Below are positions 23,975-33,616 of a DNA stretch of 64,000 nt, piece after piece (positions within the stretch are counted from its first letter, which is position 1; every line of letters begins with the position of its first letter). A program made the translations under genes and the position numbers. The notes below the pieces were generated by a model, which was not told the DNA's origin, did not search any database, and saw only the letters and a program-made list of their open reading frames with translations. This DNA comes from Dawidia soli (GTDB lineage Bacteria > Bacteroidota > Bacteroidia > Cytophagales > Cyclobacteriaceae), in assembly GCF_018598185.1 (NCBI RefSeq), contig NZ_JAHESC010000007.1, forward strand, positions 62,001 through 126,000, in the 5' to 3' direction.

Positions 23975-25924
23975 ATGTCACAGATGGAGGGAAATGATAT
24001 GCAGACACGAACCACTGTTGTAGACACAGAACTTCTGCTGAAAGTGTCGGAATTAAGCGAGGCCATACTCCGTGGGGACTTTTCAAAACGCATTGTTAGT
24101 GATTTTGATGATAGTCCCCTGGCAAAAATTGCTGTTTACCTCAATCAGTTGTCGGATCAGGTACAGTTGAACAGCGAAAGGAAAACGCATGAGCAAACCG
24201 TCAATAGTTTTATCGATGTGATCAGCTCGTTTGCCAACCTTGATTTTACAAAAAAGCTTCCGATCTCGGAAAATGGCACTGTTATGGACGCCATAGCGAC
24301 GGGCATAAATATTCTCGGCGAAGAACTGCAACAGACCACTGCCTCTAAACTGGAATTGGAAACTGAGCGGAACAAGCTCAAAGAGGCTCAATCCATGGCC
24401 AAGGTAGGCAGCTGGGAGTTGGATGCTTCGTCGTTGACCTTGACGGCGTCTCATGAAGCATACCGGATTTTGGGGTTGGACAAAAATGAAAATCCCAACC
24501 TTTTTGAAGAGATCAGGAAAAAAGTACATCAGGAAAACTTACCCAGGCTTGTCTATCTGATCAGGTCGGCTATCGCAAAAAAAGAAGATTTTATCGTGGA
24601 GGTCAAGATCACCCTGGATAACGGTGTGGTAAAAGATGTGCTTTGTATTGGCGAGGTGCTTGCCGACGAAGACAGCTCGTTCGTAAATTTGAAGGGCACG
24701 ATCCAGGATATAACGGAGCGCAAGCAGATCGAGCAATCCTTAAAAGAAGCCAAGGAGTTTGCCGAGGAAGCAAACAATGCTAAAAGCAAGTTTCTGGCAA
24801 ACATGAGTCATGAAATGCGTACACCGCTGAATGGCATACTGGGACTCACGGAGATCATATTGGGCGAACAAGTTTCAGACGAGCATCGGAATTATCTTGA
24901 AATTATTCGTAATTCCGGCAAGAACCTCGCGCAGCTGATTAACGACATCCTCGATCTGAGCAAGATTGAAAACAAGAGGCTTCAGTTGGAAGATATCCCC
25001 TTTGATTTCCACAAGACAATTTTGGCCACCGTTAATTCGTATAAGTTTCTGGCTGATCAAAAAGGGCTTACGTTGTCCTGTCATATCGATCCGTTGATTC
25101 CATTGGAAGTAATGGGAGACCCGACGCGTGTCTCGCAAGTACTTACGAATCTGATCAGTAATGCCATCAAGTTTACAGAGGAGGGTAGTATCGCGGTCCG
25201 CTTTACGCTCCATGGTCGCAGGTCGGAGGAATTAACGATTCACGGTGCGGTGACTGACACCGGACCGGGAATACCAAAAGAAAAAATGGACGTGATTTTT
25301 CAAAGCTTTACGCAGGCGGATGATAGCATCACCCGGAAATACGGAGGCACCGGGCTGGGTCTGAGTATCGTAAAAAATTTGTTGACGCAGATGAATGGGA
25401 GTATTACCGTAGAGAGCCCGGCGGACCCGATAATAAATACCGGTACAACATTTCATTTTTCATTGATCTTAAAATCGTCGGGCCGGGCGCCAGCCGAAAC
25501 GCCAAAGTCGAGCCTGCCAGTGAAATTAGTATTTGAAAACCCGGCAGCTATTCTTGTGGTGGATGATAATCCAATGAATTTATTAGTGGCAAAGAAGATG
25601 CTGAAAAAGTTTGGTGCCCAGGTTACCATCACCCAGAGTGGATACGATGCGATCGACTTGATCAAGAGAACGCAGTTTGATATGGTGCTCATGGATATTA
25701 GAATGCCGGGACTCAATGGTTATGAGACAGCATCCGAAATGCGTAAACTGGATTTTAAAATGCCCATAGTTGCGCTGTCGGCCAATGGATATGAAGAAGA
25801 TTTGCGGAATAGTATAGAGTCGGGTATGAATGATCATATCACAAAACCTTATACGGAGGCACACTTGTTTGAAGTGGTAAATAAGTATATCACTATGGGA
25901 GCCATTTATTCAGGGAAACGGTGA
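23975..25924 (+). CDS. soluble hybrid histidine kinase/response regulator with HAMP-like and PAS domains
   Basis: The product is 649 residues with no membrane segment. In order: two HAMP-like stretches (about 20-60, SEAILRGDFSKRIVSDFDD, and about 85-125, NLDFTKKLP), a PAS domain (about 140-255, MAKVGSWELDASSLT to DITERKQIEQSL), HisKA (about 270-335, FLANMSHEMRTPLNGILG with the phospho-His), HATPase_c (about 380-500, NLISNAIKFTEEG, DTGPGI, GGTGLGLSIV), and a receiver (about 525-640, ILVVDDNPMN, MVLMDIRMPG, KPY). All phosphorelay residues are present. The gene follows the STAS-like gene after 22 bp. The signal must be cytosolic or delivered by a protein partner. No separate output regulator is in the operon. 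Confidence 0.9.
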   Translation: MSQMEGNDMQTRTTVVDTELLLKVSELSEAILRGDFSKRIVSDFDDSPLAKIAVYLNQLSDQVQLNSERKTHEQTVNSFIDVISSFANLDFTKKLPISENGTVMDAIATGINILGEELQQTTASKLELETERNKLKEAQSMAKVGSWELDASSLTLTASHEAYRILGLDKNENPNLFEEIRKKVHQENLPRLVYLIRSAIAKKEDFIVEVKITLDNGVVKDVLCIGEVLADEDSSFVNLKGTIQDITERKQIEQSLKEAKEFAEEANNAKSKFLANMSHEMRTPLNGILGLTEIILGEQVSDEHRNYLEIIRNSGKNLAQLINDILDLSKIENKRLQLEDIPFDFHKTILATVNSYKFLADQKGLTLSCHIDPLIPLEVMGDPTRVSQVLTNLISNAIKFTEEGSIAVRFTLHGRRSEELTIHGAVTDTGPGIPKEKMDVIFQSFTQADDSITRKYGGTGLGLSIVKNLLTQMNGSITVESPADPIINTGTTFHFSLILKSSGRAPAETPKSSLPVKLVFENPAAILVVDDNPMNLLVAKKMLKKFGAQVTITQSGYDAIDLIKRTQFDMVLMDIRMPGLNGYETASEMRKLDFKMPIVALSANGYEEDLRNSIESGMNDHITKPYTEAHLFEVVNKYITMGAIYSGKR

Positions 25925-26096
25925 TCTTTTTTTCATCAGCATACAGTTTGCCCCCACCGGCATAGGCTATCTAAAATTGGAACCGGATCGTTGCCCTTGT
26001 TCTCAATCTGGTTAAATTCATCCCTTAAAAAATGAAGTTCATCAGACAATCGGGGGATTGGTAATAAATCTTCTGGGGAAATTCTATTTTTGGAGG

Positions 26097-27122
26097 ATGG
26101 TTCGGATTAAAAGAACAGATGTAAAGAAGCTATTCATTTTTCTCTCGTCCACACTGATCTATGCATTGTGCCAAATGCTATTCAGCATTATTCTGATGAA
26201 GGAGGACTTGTGGAGTAATTTCCATATCCAGTTGTCAGCCCATTATACGGTAATATTCACGATGTGCATAGCTGATTACGGATTGTTAATATTGTTAAAT
26301 AAATATTTACCCTACTCGAAAAATATATTACTCCGAATATTGGCGGGACTCGCGGGGTTAACGATAGTATGCTTAGTGTTAATATGGTTATTTAATTACC
26401 TGATATACGACATATTTCAAATTTCTAAAGATGGGATGCCTTCTTTCCTGATAAAGTTTGCATTTGGTATGGCGGCAAATATTCCCATCTTATTGGTATT
26501 CGAGCTGATCTATTATTTTCAATCGGAACAAAAGGCCATAGCCAATTCTGAAAAAGCAAAACGTGAGGCGCTGTTATTTCAACACGAAACGTTGCGGGCG
26601 CAGATAAATCCGCATTTTTTGTTTAATTCATTGAACGTGCTGTCTTCATTGATATATATAAATCCTGACAATGCCAATAAATTCACAAAAGCGCTTTCCA
26701 AGACTTATCGGTATGTACTTTCCCTTAATCGTCGGCCGCTGGTTTCCGTTGCGGAAGAATTGAATGCGCTGGATCCGTATATTTTCTTGATGAAAATGAG
26801 ATTTGAAAATTCCTTTGTTTTCACGGTAAACAAAGTGTCTGGCCATGAAGAAAATAGCATTATTCCATTGACGTTGCAATTATTGATAGAAAACGTATTT
26901 AAGCATAACGTAGCAACAGAGGAAATGCCGTTAGATATAAAAATTGCGATCAACAGTGGATACATTACAGTGGAGAATAACATACAGCGGTCGAACGATG
27001 TGGAAAAAGGCGGGATCGGGCTTAAATACCTGGCAAAGCAATATGGATTATATGACAAAGAGGTCGTTTTTGAGCATACTGAGCACATGTTTGTTGTAAA
27101 AATTCCATACATCCAGCCATGA
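26097..27122 (+). CDS. LytS/YehU-type membrane sensor histidine kinase
   Basis: The ATG at 26097 gives 341 residues; upstream in-frame codons have no ATG. Four membrane helices (about 12-130) are followed by a short coiled segment and the His-kinase motif of this family, LRAQINPHFLFNSLNVLSSL. A compact ATPase domain then carries LLIENVFKHNVAT and GGIGLKYLAKQYG. It should phosphorylate the LytTR regulator encoded immediately downstream, whose start overlaps its stop by 4 bp (ATGA). Low-GC codon use compared with the flanking arsenic and peptidase regions is noticeable. Confidence 0.9.
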   Translation: MVRIKRTDVKKLFIFLSSTLIYALCQMLFSIILMKEDLWSNFHIQLSAHYTVIFTMCIADYGLLILLNKYLPYSKNILLRILAGLAGLTIVCLVLIWLFNYLIYDIFQISKDGMPSFLIKFAFGMAANIPILLVFELIYYFQSEQKAIANSEKAKREALLFQHETLRAQINPHFLFNSLNVLSSLIYINPDNANKFTKALSKTYRYVLSLNRRPLVSVAEELNALDPYIFLMKMRFENSFVFTVNKVSGHEENSIIPLTLQLLIENVFKHNVATEEMPLDIKIAINSGYITVENNIQRSNDVEKGGIGLKYLAKQYGLYDKEVVFEHTEHMFVVKIPYIQP

Positions 27123-27874
27123 ATTATCTGATAGTAGAGGATGAACGGTTTGCATACGAGGAACTGAAGCGTATGATGACAAAGTTGCGCCCTGATTATT
27201 TGTTGGAAACACGGACCAAAGCAGTCATCGATACTATTAGATTTCTGAAAGAATCTCACGTTGATCTGATCCTTATGGATATTCGCCTGGCAGATGGCAA
27301 CTGTTTCGAGATATTCAATCACGTAAAGGTATCCACTCCGGTTATATTTACCACCGCCTATGACGAGCATGCGATCAAAGCTTTTAAACTAAACAGCATC
27401 GATTACCTGTTAAAACCTTTTGACGAAAAAGAGTTAGACGCGGCATTGCGCAAATTTGAAGATATCTTTCACAATGACTCGTATAAAACCAGTCCTGGAA
27501 ATTTTGAACAACTACTCTCTCTCAAAACCAAGAATCGTTTCCTGATATCGAAGGGAGAGAACTATCATTATATCGAAACAACGGACGTTGCCTTTTTTTA
27601 CAGCGAGGAGGGAGTCGTGTTTCTGCATACATTCCAGAATAAACGGTATGTCATTAATTATACGTTAGACCAATTAGAACAACAACTTGATATTCGCTTA
27701 TTTTTTCGTGTATCGCGTAATTGTGTGGGCAATCTCAAAGCCATCGACAATGTTGCCAGATATTTCAATAGCCGGTTGAAGCTTTCCTTTTCGCCCGAAT
27801 GCCCACACGAAGTCCTGGTAAGCCGGGTACGTGTTCCAGACTTCCTGAAATGGATGGACGGAATTGTGGAGTAG
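27119..27874 (+). CDS. LytTR-family response regulator
   Basis: The product is 251 residues. The receiver domain (1-120) has the acidic pocket (IVEDER), phospho-Asp in LILMDIRLADG, and the KP motif in YLLKPFDEKEL. The LytTR DNA-binding domain (about 145-250) contains FYSEEGVVFLHTFQNKRYVI and RLFFRVSRNCVGNLKAI. It pairs with the kinase upstream. An obvious candidate target is the outer-membrane protein gene that begins 172 bp downstream. Confidence 0.92.
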   Translation: MNYLIVEDERFAYEELKRMMTKLRPDYLLETRTKAVIDTIRFLKESHVDLILMDIRLADGNCFEIFNHVKVSTPVIFTTAYDEHAIKAFKLNSIDYLLKPFDEKELDAALRKFEDIFHNDSYKTSPGNFEQLLSLKTKNRFLISKGENYHYIETTDVAFFYSEEGVVFLHTFQNKRYVINYTLDQLEQQLDIRLFFRVSRNCVGNLKAIDNVARYFNSRLKLSFSPECPHEVLVSRVRVPDFLKWMDGIVE

Positions 27875-28046
27875 CGACCGGTGTTGGCGATCCTGCGGGC
27901 AGATCTGTGAATTCAGTTTGTTCTACTCATACTAAACTTCATTCCGCTAATCCTGAAGTCAACGATTTTATAGCTTTCAACTTCATGGCATTCCTTCATT
28001 CTTTGATAAAAATTACGAATACGTGCGAATGCAAATTTTGAATCAC

Positions 28047-28979
28047 ATGAAGTTAATATCATTATTCTCAGTCACCTTGGTAACGTTACTAACCCTGGAG
28101 GGGAGAGCGCAGGAAGTGTCTTTCAGGACAGAGTACATCGGGAATTCTGGCTACTACTATCTGCCACCGGGCGACAAACCGAAAGAAAGGATTGGTGATG
28201 CCAATGGTTCTGCTATGGTCTACCAGGCATCGGTCAATGTACCATTATCCATGGAGTTAAATAAGAACAATCGGCCGACCGCTTGGGGTGTTGCTTTTGG
28301 CGGAGCATACGTTTCGTTGAAAAATGAAGATTTCAAGGACGAAATGATATCCGAAATCATGAATTTGCAGTTGGGGATCTATCATCTGCGCCCATTGAAT
28401 GATAAATGGTCTATGAGAGCAAGCGTTGGAATAGGTGTATTTACTCCGTCCACCGATTTTTCGAAGATCCGGTTCAAACATGTGCTTGGAAGTGGGGGAG
28501 TTGTTTTCATCCGTCACTTGAAACCGAACCTGGATATTGGTGGAGGCGCAGCCATCAATAGCGCGTTAGGTTATCCCATGATGTTTCCCGCCGTGTATGT
28601 TAAATGGAAACTTGATAAGAAATTCGATGTGAATATTGAGCTGGTAGAAGGTCTCGAAATAGCGGCCGGTTATGATTTTAATGACAGGCTCAAACTGTCC
28701 TATGCTCTTGAAATGAACGGCCAGGTTGCGTTGTTGGAAAGGGACGGCAAAGATGTGATATTCTCTCACCAATATATCGTTACGGGTTTTCGTCCCGAGG
28801 TAAAGTTGGCTAAGACGGGACTCTCACTGACCGGTATGGCGGGGTTAAACATATACCGCCCAGCTTCTTACACCGAGAGGACATTGAAAGGGGTTTTTGC
28901 GTCTGATAGTGATTATTATTTTTCTGTTTCCCCGTATGTGTCGGTTGGTTTAAAGAAGAAATTTAACAGGGTGAATTGA
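28047..28979 (+). CDS. outer-membrane beta-barrel protein (DUF6268-like)
   Basis: The ATG at 28047 gives 310 residues with a clean signal peptide (MKLISLFSVTLVTLLTLEGR, cleavage after RAQ). The body is a series of alternating beta strands (LGIYHLRPLNDKWSMRASVG, AVYVKWKLDKKFDVNIELVE) ending in YFSVSPYVSVGLKKKFNRVN, as in small Bacteroidota barrels annotated DUF6268. No catalytic motif seen. The position after the LytS/LytTR pair suggests regulated expression. From 28980 to 29283 I see no gene. Confidence 0.65.
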   Translation: MKLISLFSVTLVTLLTLEGRAQEVSFRTEYIGNSGYYYLPPGDKPKERIGDANGSAMVYQASVNVPLSMELNKNNRPTAWGVAFGGAYVSLKNEDFKDEMISEIMNLQLGIYHLRPLNDKWSMRASVGIGVFTPSTDFSKIRFKHVLGSGGVVFIRHLKPNLDIGGGAAINSALGYPMMFPAVYVKWKLDKKFDVNIELVEGLEIAAGYDFNDRLKLSYALEMNGQVALLERDGKDVIFSHQYIVTGFRPEVKLAKTGLSLTGMAGLNIYRPASYTERTLKGVFASDSDYYFSVSPYVSVGLKKKFNRVN

Positions 28980-29283
28980 AATAATGCCATCCGTGGTTAT
29001 ATTACATCAATGACGGGTACTGCATTCCGTTCGTGCGTTCAGTTCCTATCCGGTTCGCTTCGGAAATGGGGTGTGGCCATTAATTGACGGCGAACCGGCA
29101 ATCCGGCGCATTCGTGAGTAATTGAAGCGGCCCACCAGCGCGTCTGGGTAACGGTGACTTTTATGTGGGCGACTTTTGAGATGCCGGATGGTCGGGGACC
29201 CGCTGACGTGAAAATAATATCGGTGGTCCTCCCGTCGTGGCACAATTCTGGTTATAGCTGGGTATCGTTCTTATCCTTCGCCT

Positions 29284-30429
29284 ATGAACCTGACCTTCCA
29301 CTGGATCAATATCCTGATTCTTATCGGGGCCGTCAATGCCCTGGTGTTCTGTATCGTGTTGCTCTTCCAGCGGCGGCATCCCGGGGCAAAATACCTCGCG
29401 GCATTTGTTTTCGTCTTTGCTTATAATGGTTTCGAAACCTTTAACTGGAGTTCCGGGCTCGAAAACTATTATCGGTTCTTTAATATTTTCAGTTTTATCG
29501 TGATCTATGCCGTGGGCCCAAGTCTCTACCTGCACGTCTGCGCGCTGCTGGATCCCGAAAGGAAAGTCTCGGCGGGTGCAATAGCACGGCATTATAGCCT
29601 GGTTATTTTTCAGTTCGTTACACGCATTGTTGTTCTGGGGTATCATGTGCTGATCGTTAATAACGTCTTTGCACCCCCGGTATCGCCCGGGCAGCTTATG
29701 ACTATTATATGGACATACAGCGAACCGCTGAGCGTGGCGGTGTTCCTGGCTTATCTCGCGGCAACGCTGGTGCGGTTCCGGAACTATAAGGCGGCGTTTC
29801 AGCGGAAGGCGGGCGAGAAGCAGAAGCCTTTGTTGCGTTGGGTCACTACGTTACTGGCATGCTCATGCATGCTGGGCGTGGGATGGACATTAACCGTAAT
29901 TTTCTTGTACGTAATCCCGGTGGCGCCGGGCGATATCTATTACCCCATTGAACTCGGACTGGTGTTGTTCACGTATTGGATTGTACTGGATGGTTACCAC
30001 TCCGTGAAAGTACTGTCGGCTAAGCGGGGTGCGGTACGGCAGCCGGCAGCCGGCGATACCCATGAGCGCCATTTTGCAACGCTGCGTGAGGCCATGGAAA
30101 TAGAGAAAATGTACCTCGATCCCGAGTTGAGTCTGTCCAAAATGTCGGCCAGCACGGGCATTCCGGCAAAGACCATCTCGGCCGTATTGAACCAACACCA
30201 AAACATGAGCTTTGCCGACTTCGTGAACACCTATCGTGTGAAAGAGGTAAGCAATCGCATGATGGACCCGGCCAACCGGCAGTTCACGTTGTCGTCGCTG
30301 GCGCTTGATTCGGGCTTCAATTCACAGGCTACCTTTCAACGGGTCTTTAAAAATGTTACCGGCATGTCACCCCGGGTTTATATGCTGGAGCAAGGCCAAA
30401 ACCCAGGAGACCCCACGATACCCGGATAA
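29284..30429 (+). CDS. AraC-family regulator with a 7-TM N-terminal domain
   Basis: The product is 381 residues. Seven hydrophobic helices (about 8-240) are followed by a cytoplasmic AraC-type double helix-turn-helix (about 265-370): LSLSKMSASTGIPAKTISAV and LSSLALDSGFNSQATFQRVF, then KNVTGMSPRVYML. This membrane-sensor/AraC design is common in Bacteroidota. It lies 68 bp upstream of the large peptidase gene in the same direction and is a likely regulator of it. Confidence 0.9.
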   Translation: MNLTFHWINILILIGAVNALVFCIVLLFQRRHPGAKYLAAFVFVFAYNGFETFNWSSGLENYYRFFNIFSFIVIYAVGPSLYLHVCALLDPERKVSAGAIARHYSLVIFQFVTRIVVLGYHVLIVNNVFAPPVSPGQLMTIIWTYSEPLSVAVFLAYLAATLVRFRNYKAAFQRKAGEKQKPLLRWVTTLLACSCMLGVGWTLTVIFLYVIPVAPGDIYYPIELGLVLFTYWIVLDGYHSVKVLSAKRGAVRQPAAGDTHERHFATLREAMEIEKMYLDPELSLSKMSASTGIPAKTISAVLNQHQNMSFADFVNTYRVKEVSNRMMDPANRQFTLSSLALDSGFNSQATFQRVFKNVTGMSPRVYMLEQGQNPGDPTIPG

Positions 30430-30497
30430 AGACCTCTCAAATCCGGTTTTGAGAAGATTTAATACATGTTTTGCCGTTGCTTCGGATCAAAAAAGCT

Positions 30498-33365
30498 ATG
30501 ATGTTCCGAATGAACCTGATCGTGTCGGTGTTTGCCCTTCTGGGATATTGCGCGACGGCACAAGATCGATTTTTAACCCTTACCGGTACGGTAACCGATG
30601 CGCACACCGGCCAGGGGATCCCGTTTGCCAGCATATACCTCCGCACCGGAACTTCCGGTACGGCCACCAATACCGTGGGTGAATTTGTATTCAAATACCG
30701 CGACGCCAACGTTACGGATACACTTCTGGTATCCAGTATCGGGTACCGCCCATACCGGCAGCCGCTTCAGGCCATCGGCAAGGATATTGCCATTGCGTTG
30801 GAACCCGCTGCCGTGACGCTGGCAGGTGTTACGGTAACAGCCCGTACCGGGCTGGAGATTTTGAAGGAAGCCGTCGAAAAGATCCCGCAGAATTACGACA
30901 CGACTGCCGTACAGTATACCGCCTTTTATCGCGAGAACGTCTGGCTCGACGACTTCGAGCTCACGCAGGCAGAAGCCGTGCTGGACATCTACCGGCCCTT
31001 TAAAGCCGGCAAGGATCTTAACGAACAGATCCGCCTGGTGAAAGGCCGTAAAAAGAAAATGGACTATGGCCGTGAAGCGCAATTGTATTACTGGATGAAC
31101 GGCACCTCGAATGGTGCGCGGGGCAGCCTTTCGGAAGATCTGGTGAAATACTGCCGGGCCAAGTACAGTCCGCTCAACCCGGAGAACTACCGCTATTATA
31201 ACTATACGCATACGGAAACCATCCGCGAAGGCGACCGTGACCTGCTGGTGCTGGATGTAACCCCGCGCCGGAAAGCCCGGAAAGGCTACCTGCGGATGCG
31301 GCTCTTTCTGGATGACGCAACGCTGGCCATTGTGAAATATAACTTCGCACTGACGGAGGCGGGTATCCGTAGGGTGAGCCGTAAGGACAAAGGTCTTCTG
31401 TTTGCCATCATGTCGGCCGTGGTACACGTCAGTACGGAATATCATACGTTTCAATATACCGTATCCTACAGCAATCAAAATAACAAATGGTACCTGAACC
31501 GCGTTACGCGGCATTGGGAGATCCTGGTCGACAGCAAGAAGCGGAACTGGACAGACCGCCTGTGGCGCGCCGATATGGACCTGGTGATGACCGACCTGCG
31601 TACCGACAATGTGCAGCCGTTTACCGAAGGAGACATTGCCGGGAGCCAGGCGCCGATGCATACCATGATCGCTTCGGAATACGACGCGGCCTTTTGGGAA
31701 AACTATAACGTATTGAAAACGGAAGACACAGCCGTGCAATCCGCCGCGCCATGGCCTGCCACCGACACCATAGCGGTAGCCAGCGCTCGCGCGGCATCCA
31801 ACCGGCAGAACAGCTTTAGCCGTGCAGACACGCTCCGGGGTAAGCTGACACCGTTGCGTACCAATTATGATGTGACATTTTACCACCTCGATGTGGCTAT
31901 CGACCTGGACAAACGGTCGGTGCAAGGCCGCAGCCTGATTCGCTTTTCGGCCCGGCAACCCATCGCCCGCATGCAGGTAGATCTGTATGCCAACATGGCC
32001 ATCGACAGCATTGTGTTCCGCCATCAGGCCTTGCGTTACAGCCGCGAGTTCAATGCCATATTCATCGATTACCCCGAAACTATCCCGGTGGGGACAGAAG
32101 CGGAGGTGACCATTTATTACAACGGTGTTCCCAAAACGCCCGACAGGAGCATTCCGATGGATGGCGGCGTCTTGTGGGATAAAGACTCGCTGGGCAATAT
32201 GTGGGCACAGGTGGTTTGCCAGGGTTCGGGGGCCAGCCTGTGGTGGCCCAACAAAGACCACCAGTCTGACGAGCCCGACAGCATGAAGATCTGGATTACC
32301 GTGCCGGCACCGTATACCGAAATCTCCAACGGCAGACTGCAGCGCACCACACCGCTGCCCGGCAATCGCATGCGGTACGAGTGGTATGTGAGCTATCCCA
32401 TCAATAACTACAACGTGACCTTTAACATCGGCCAATACGCGCATTTCGAAGACCGCTATATATCCGATGATACACTCACGCTCGATTATTATGTAATGTC
32501 CTATAATCTGGAGCGAGGCCGGCAGATCTTCAAGCAAGTGCATCTTATGCTCAAAACCTTTGAAAAAAACTTCGGTAAGTACCCTTTCAAGCGCGATGGC
32601 TTTACGCTGGTGGAGAGTCTGTATCCGATGGAACATCAGAGCGGTGTTTGTATCGGCAAAATCACGCCGCAAAGCTCCACCGGCACCAACCGGTTGCTCT
32701 GGCATGAGTCCGCACACGAATGGTGGGGCAATGCCCTTACCGCGAAAGATATTGCCGACATGTGGATCCACGAAGGTTTTGCGACCTATGCCGAGATATT
32801 GGTGATAGAAGACCGGTTTGGAACAGAGCACGTGCAGGAGGCGCTTGACGACCAGATGAACGCCGTGATGGGCAACGAGCCGGTGATCGGTGTATACGAT
32901 GTAAACCATATCCACTACGACATCGGCGACATGTACAGCAAAGGCAGCCTGCTGCTGCACACCTTCCGCAGCGTGCTTCACAACGATACACTGTGGGTAA
33001 ACCTGCTTCGCGCCATCCAACAGAAGTTTCGCTATCAGACCCTCACCACCGACGACCTTGTAGCCTTTATCAACGACCGCACCCGTACCGATTATACCTA
33101 CCTGTTCGATCAGTACCTGCGCTACACCAACCTACCCAAACTCGCGGTGGTACTGAAGCAGAAGGAAGAATATCTTGAAGTAACCTATGCCTGGCAAGCC
33201 GATGTCAAGAACTTCCGGATGCCCGTCCGGGTTACCACCGCCCCCGAAAAGATGGGCTTCATATATCCCACCACGCGCCCCAAAACGATGGTACTGAAGA
33301 ACATGTCGGTGGAAGAATTTGATGTGGACACCGACAATTTTTACATCGATGTGCACGTAGAGTGA
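30498..33365 (+). CDS. exported CarboxypepD_reg-like / M1-type metallopeptidase fusion
   Basis: The ATG at 30498 gives 955 residues with a signal peptide ending LLGYCATAQ. Residues about 25-110 are a carboxypeptidase regulatory-like beta-sandwich (LTGTVTDAHTGQGIPFASIY). Residues about 110-390 resemble the DUF5686-type region that normally precedes an outer-membrane barrel. The C-terminal half is a gluzincin of the M1 aminopeptidase family: zinc motif HESAHEWWG with downstream Glu in HEGFATYAE, and a GAMEN-like loop YPMEHQSG. The peptidase should be active in the periplasm or at the surface. The join of a barrel-associated N-terminal region to an M1 domain is unusual. Start chosen because earlier in-frame codons are not ATG. 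Confidence 0.85.
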   Translation: MMFRMNLIVSVFALLGYCATAQDRFLTLTGTVTDAHTGQGIPFASIYLRTGTSGTATNTVGEFVFKYRDANVTDTLLVSSIGYRPYRQPLQAIGKDIAIALEPAAVTLAGVTVTARTGLEILKEAVEKIPQNYDTTAVQYTAFYRENVWLDDFELTQAEAVLDIYRPFKAGKDLNEQIRLVKGRKKKMDYGREAQLYYWMNGTSNGARGSLSEDLVKYCRAKYSPLNPENYRYYNYTHTETIREGDRDLLVLDVTPRRKARKGYLRMRLFLDDATLAIVKYNFALTEAGIRRVSRKDKGLLFAIMSAVVHVSTEYHTFQYTVSYSNQNNKWYLNRVTRHWEILVDSKKRNWTDRLWRADMDLVMTDLRTDNVQPFTEGDIAGSQAPMHTMIASEYDAAFWENYNVLKTEDTAVQSAAPWPATDTIAVASARAASNRQNSFSRADTLRGKLTPLRTNYDVTFYHLDVAIDLDKRSVQGRSLIRFSARQPIARMQVDLYANMAIDSIVFRHQALRYSREFNAIFIDYPETIPVGTEAEVTIYYNGVPKTPDRSIPMDGGVLWDKDSLGNMWAQVVCQGSGASLWWPNKDHQSDEPDSMKIWITVPAPYTEISNGRLQRTTPLPGNRMRYEWYVSYPINNYNVTFNIGQYAHFEDRYISDDTLTLDYYVMSYNLERGRQIFKQVHLMLKTFEKNFGKYPFKRDGFTLVESLYPMEHQSGVCIGKITPQSSTGTNRLLWHESAHEWWGNALTAKDIADMWIHEGFATYAEILVIEDRFGTEHVQEALDDQMNAVMGNEPVIGVYDVNHIHYDIGDMYSKGSLLLHTFRSVLHNDTLWVNLLRAIQQKFRYQTLTTDDLVAFINDRTRTDYTYLFDQYLRYTNLPKLAVVLKQKEEYLEVTYAWQADVKNFRMPVRVTTAPEKMGFIYPTTRPKTMVLKNMSVEEFDVDTDNFYIDVHVE

Positions 33366-33495
33366 TAGATCGGGGTCGGGTCTTAGAAGTAAGACATATT
33401 TAATGACAGAAATGAGATCGATCCTGATGGTTTTCCACAAAAAAAGCCTATGTTTGCATCCCTTTGGGAAATTAACACCGGTGTTGCCGAAGTTT

Positions 33496-33569
33496 CGGGG
33501 TGTAGCGTAGCCCGGTATCGCGCTTGGTTTGGGACCAAGAGGTCGTCAGTTCGAATCTGGCCACCCCGA
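33496..33569 (+). tRNA. tRNA-Pro (anticodon TGG)
   Basis: The acceptor stem CGGGGTG (33496-33502) pairs with CACCCCG (33562-33568), with discriminator A. The anticodon stem CTTGG/CCAAG encloses loop TTTGGGA, so the anticodon is TGG (33530-33532). The T-loop TTCGAAT is intact. CCA is not encoded. Confidence 0.95.
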
Positions 33570-33572
33570 CTC

Positions 33573-33616
33573 AGCCCGCCATGGTTCTGTTTCAGAGCGA
33601 TGGTGGGCTTTTTTTA
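33573..33616 (+). terminator. terminator of tRNA-Pro
   Basis: A 10-bp stem with one G-T pair (33573-33582 with 33600-33609) is followed by seven T residues. It begins 3 bp after the tRNA. Confidence 0.85.

Noticed and set aside
30573-33020. 815-residue open frame on the minus strand opposite the M1 peptidase gene
   Set aside because: It is antisense to a gene with clear signal peptide, zinc motif and family segments. Its composition (many His, Val and Gly without domains) is that of a codon-bias shadow.
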